Shown: positions 12,138 to 12,277 of the stretch, one piece after another
How the letters are laid out: each line of letters opens with the position of its first letter
Numbering within the stretch: the stretch's first letter is position 1
Source of the DNA: Pseudomonadota bacterium
GTDB taxonomy: Bacteria; Pseudomonadota; Gammaproteobacteria; Xanthomonadales; Xanthomonadaceae
DNA: 12,277 nucleotides
NCBI GenBank assembly: GCA_023444765.1
Contig: JAEXLY010000258.1
Location: forward strand, 1 to 12,277
Direction of reading: 5' to 3'
Position numbers and translations under genes: made by a program
The notes under the pieces: model-generated
The model's database searches: none
Seen by the model: only the letters and a program-made list of their open reading frames with translations
Told to the model about the DNA's origin: nothing

Positions 12138-12277
12138 GCGGCGCGGCGACGCTCCATCCGGCCCCGGACGCGGGGCCACCCCGGCCGGTGACGGAACGAC
12201 GCCCATGACGGCCGACATCGTTGCCGTGCGCCCTCGCCGACCTGACACCGCCTGCCGCGCGGCACGCGGGGTAGCGC
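12138..12277. other. Region after nasS with a strong hairpin; no gene called
   Basis: GGCCCCG (12160-12166) and CGGGGCC (12171-12177) form a 7-bp stem with a GACG loop, 22 bases after the nasS stop and without a T-run. A 12-bp palindrome TGCCGCGCGGCA is at 12253-12264. An ATG at 12205 is open to the window end, but its Arg/Ala-rich translation resembles nothing I know and it has only a weak ribosome site. This may be the leader of a downstream nitrate-assimilation operon controlled by NasT. Confidence 0.4.

Noticed and set aside
12205..12277. Start of a new gene at ATG 12205
   Set aside because: Only 24 codons are visible, Arg/Ala-rich and without a recognisable N-terminus, and the ribosome site is weak; cannot be supported from this window.

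Overview
The window is GC-rich DNA from a gammaproteobacterium, most likely family Xanthomonadaceae/Lysobacteraceae (Xanthomonas, Lysobacter or Luteimonas-like). Four things point there: the olefin-biosynthesis ole genes, a bacteriophytochrome without a kinase next to its heme oxygenase, ubiJ-ubiB linkage, and promoters with a TACAAT-type -10 box close to or overlapping start codons. I see no rRNA, tRNA, insertion sequence, CRISPR array or phage gene.

Layout. (1) 1-823, minus strand: ubiJ followed by the 5' end of ubiB, which runs off the left edge; both serve ubiquinone biosynthesis. (2) 919-1122, minus: a 52-residue two-helix membrane protein (DUF1328/YtjA type) with its own intrinsic terminator. 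(3) 1313-3972, minus: oleD and oleC, overlapping by ATGA. (4) 4075-5881, plus: two TenA-like proteins with a one-base overlap, then a YkgJ-type cysteine-cluster protein. (5) 6015-6920, minus: oleB. Block 4 therefore sits, in reverse orientation, between oleB and oleCD, and no oleA is present. (6) 7041-9366, plus: bphO and bphP overlapping by 11 bases. BphO would make biliverdin and BphP would bind it as a red/far-red sensor. BphP stops soon after the PHY domain with only a short helical tail. (7) 9444-10418, minus: a siroheme synthase (CysG) with an intact dehydrogenase/chelatase part and a C-terminal methyltransferase part cut to its first half. (8) 10510-12137, plus: nasT and nasS, an ANTAR antiterminator and its nitrate-sensing partner, overlapping by ATGA and divergent from cysG. 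The shared 91-base intergenic region carries two nested palindromes built from the same GCAAC/GTTGC element. The last 140 bases show no confident gene.

How the genes work together. OleB, OleC and OleD are the last three steps of long-chain olefin synthesis: reduction of a beta-keto acid, beta-lactone formation, and decarboxylation to the alkene. OleA, which makes the beta-keto acid, must be encoded elsewhere. The TenA pair probably salvages thiamin pyrimidine. CysG supplies siroheme for assimilatory nitrite or sulfite reductase, which fits its pairing with NasTS. Nothing here is plainly a new system. The points most worth testing are the kinase-less phytochrome tail, the TenA pair inside the ole locus, the truncated CysG and the GTTGC/GCAAC operator.
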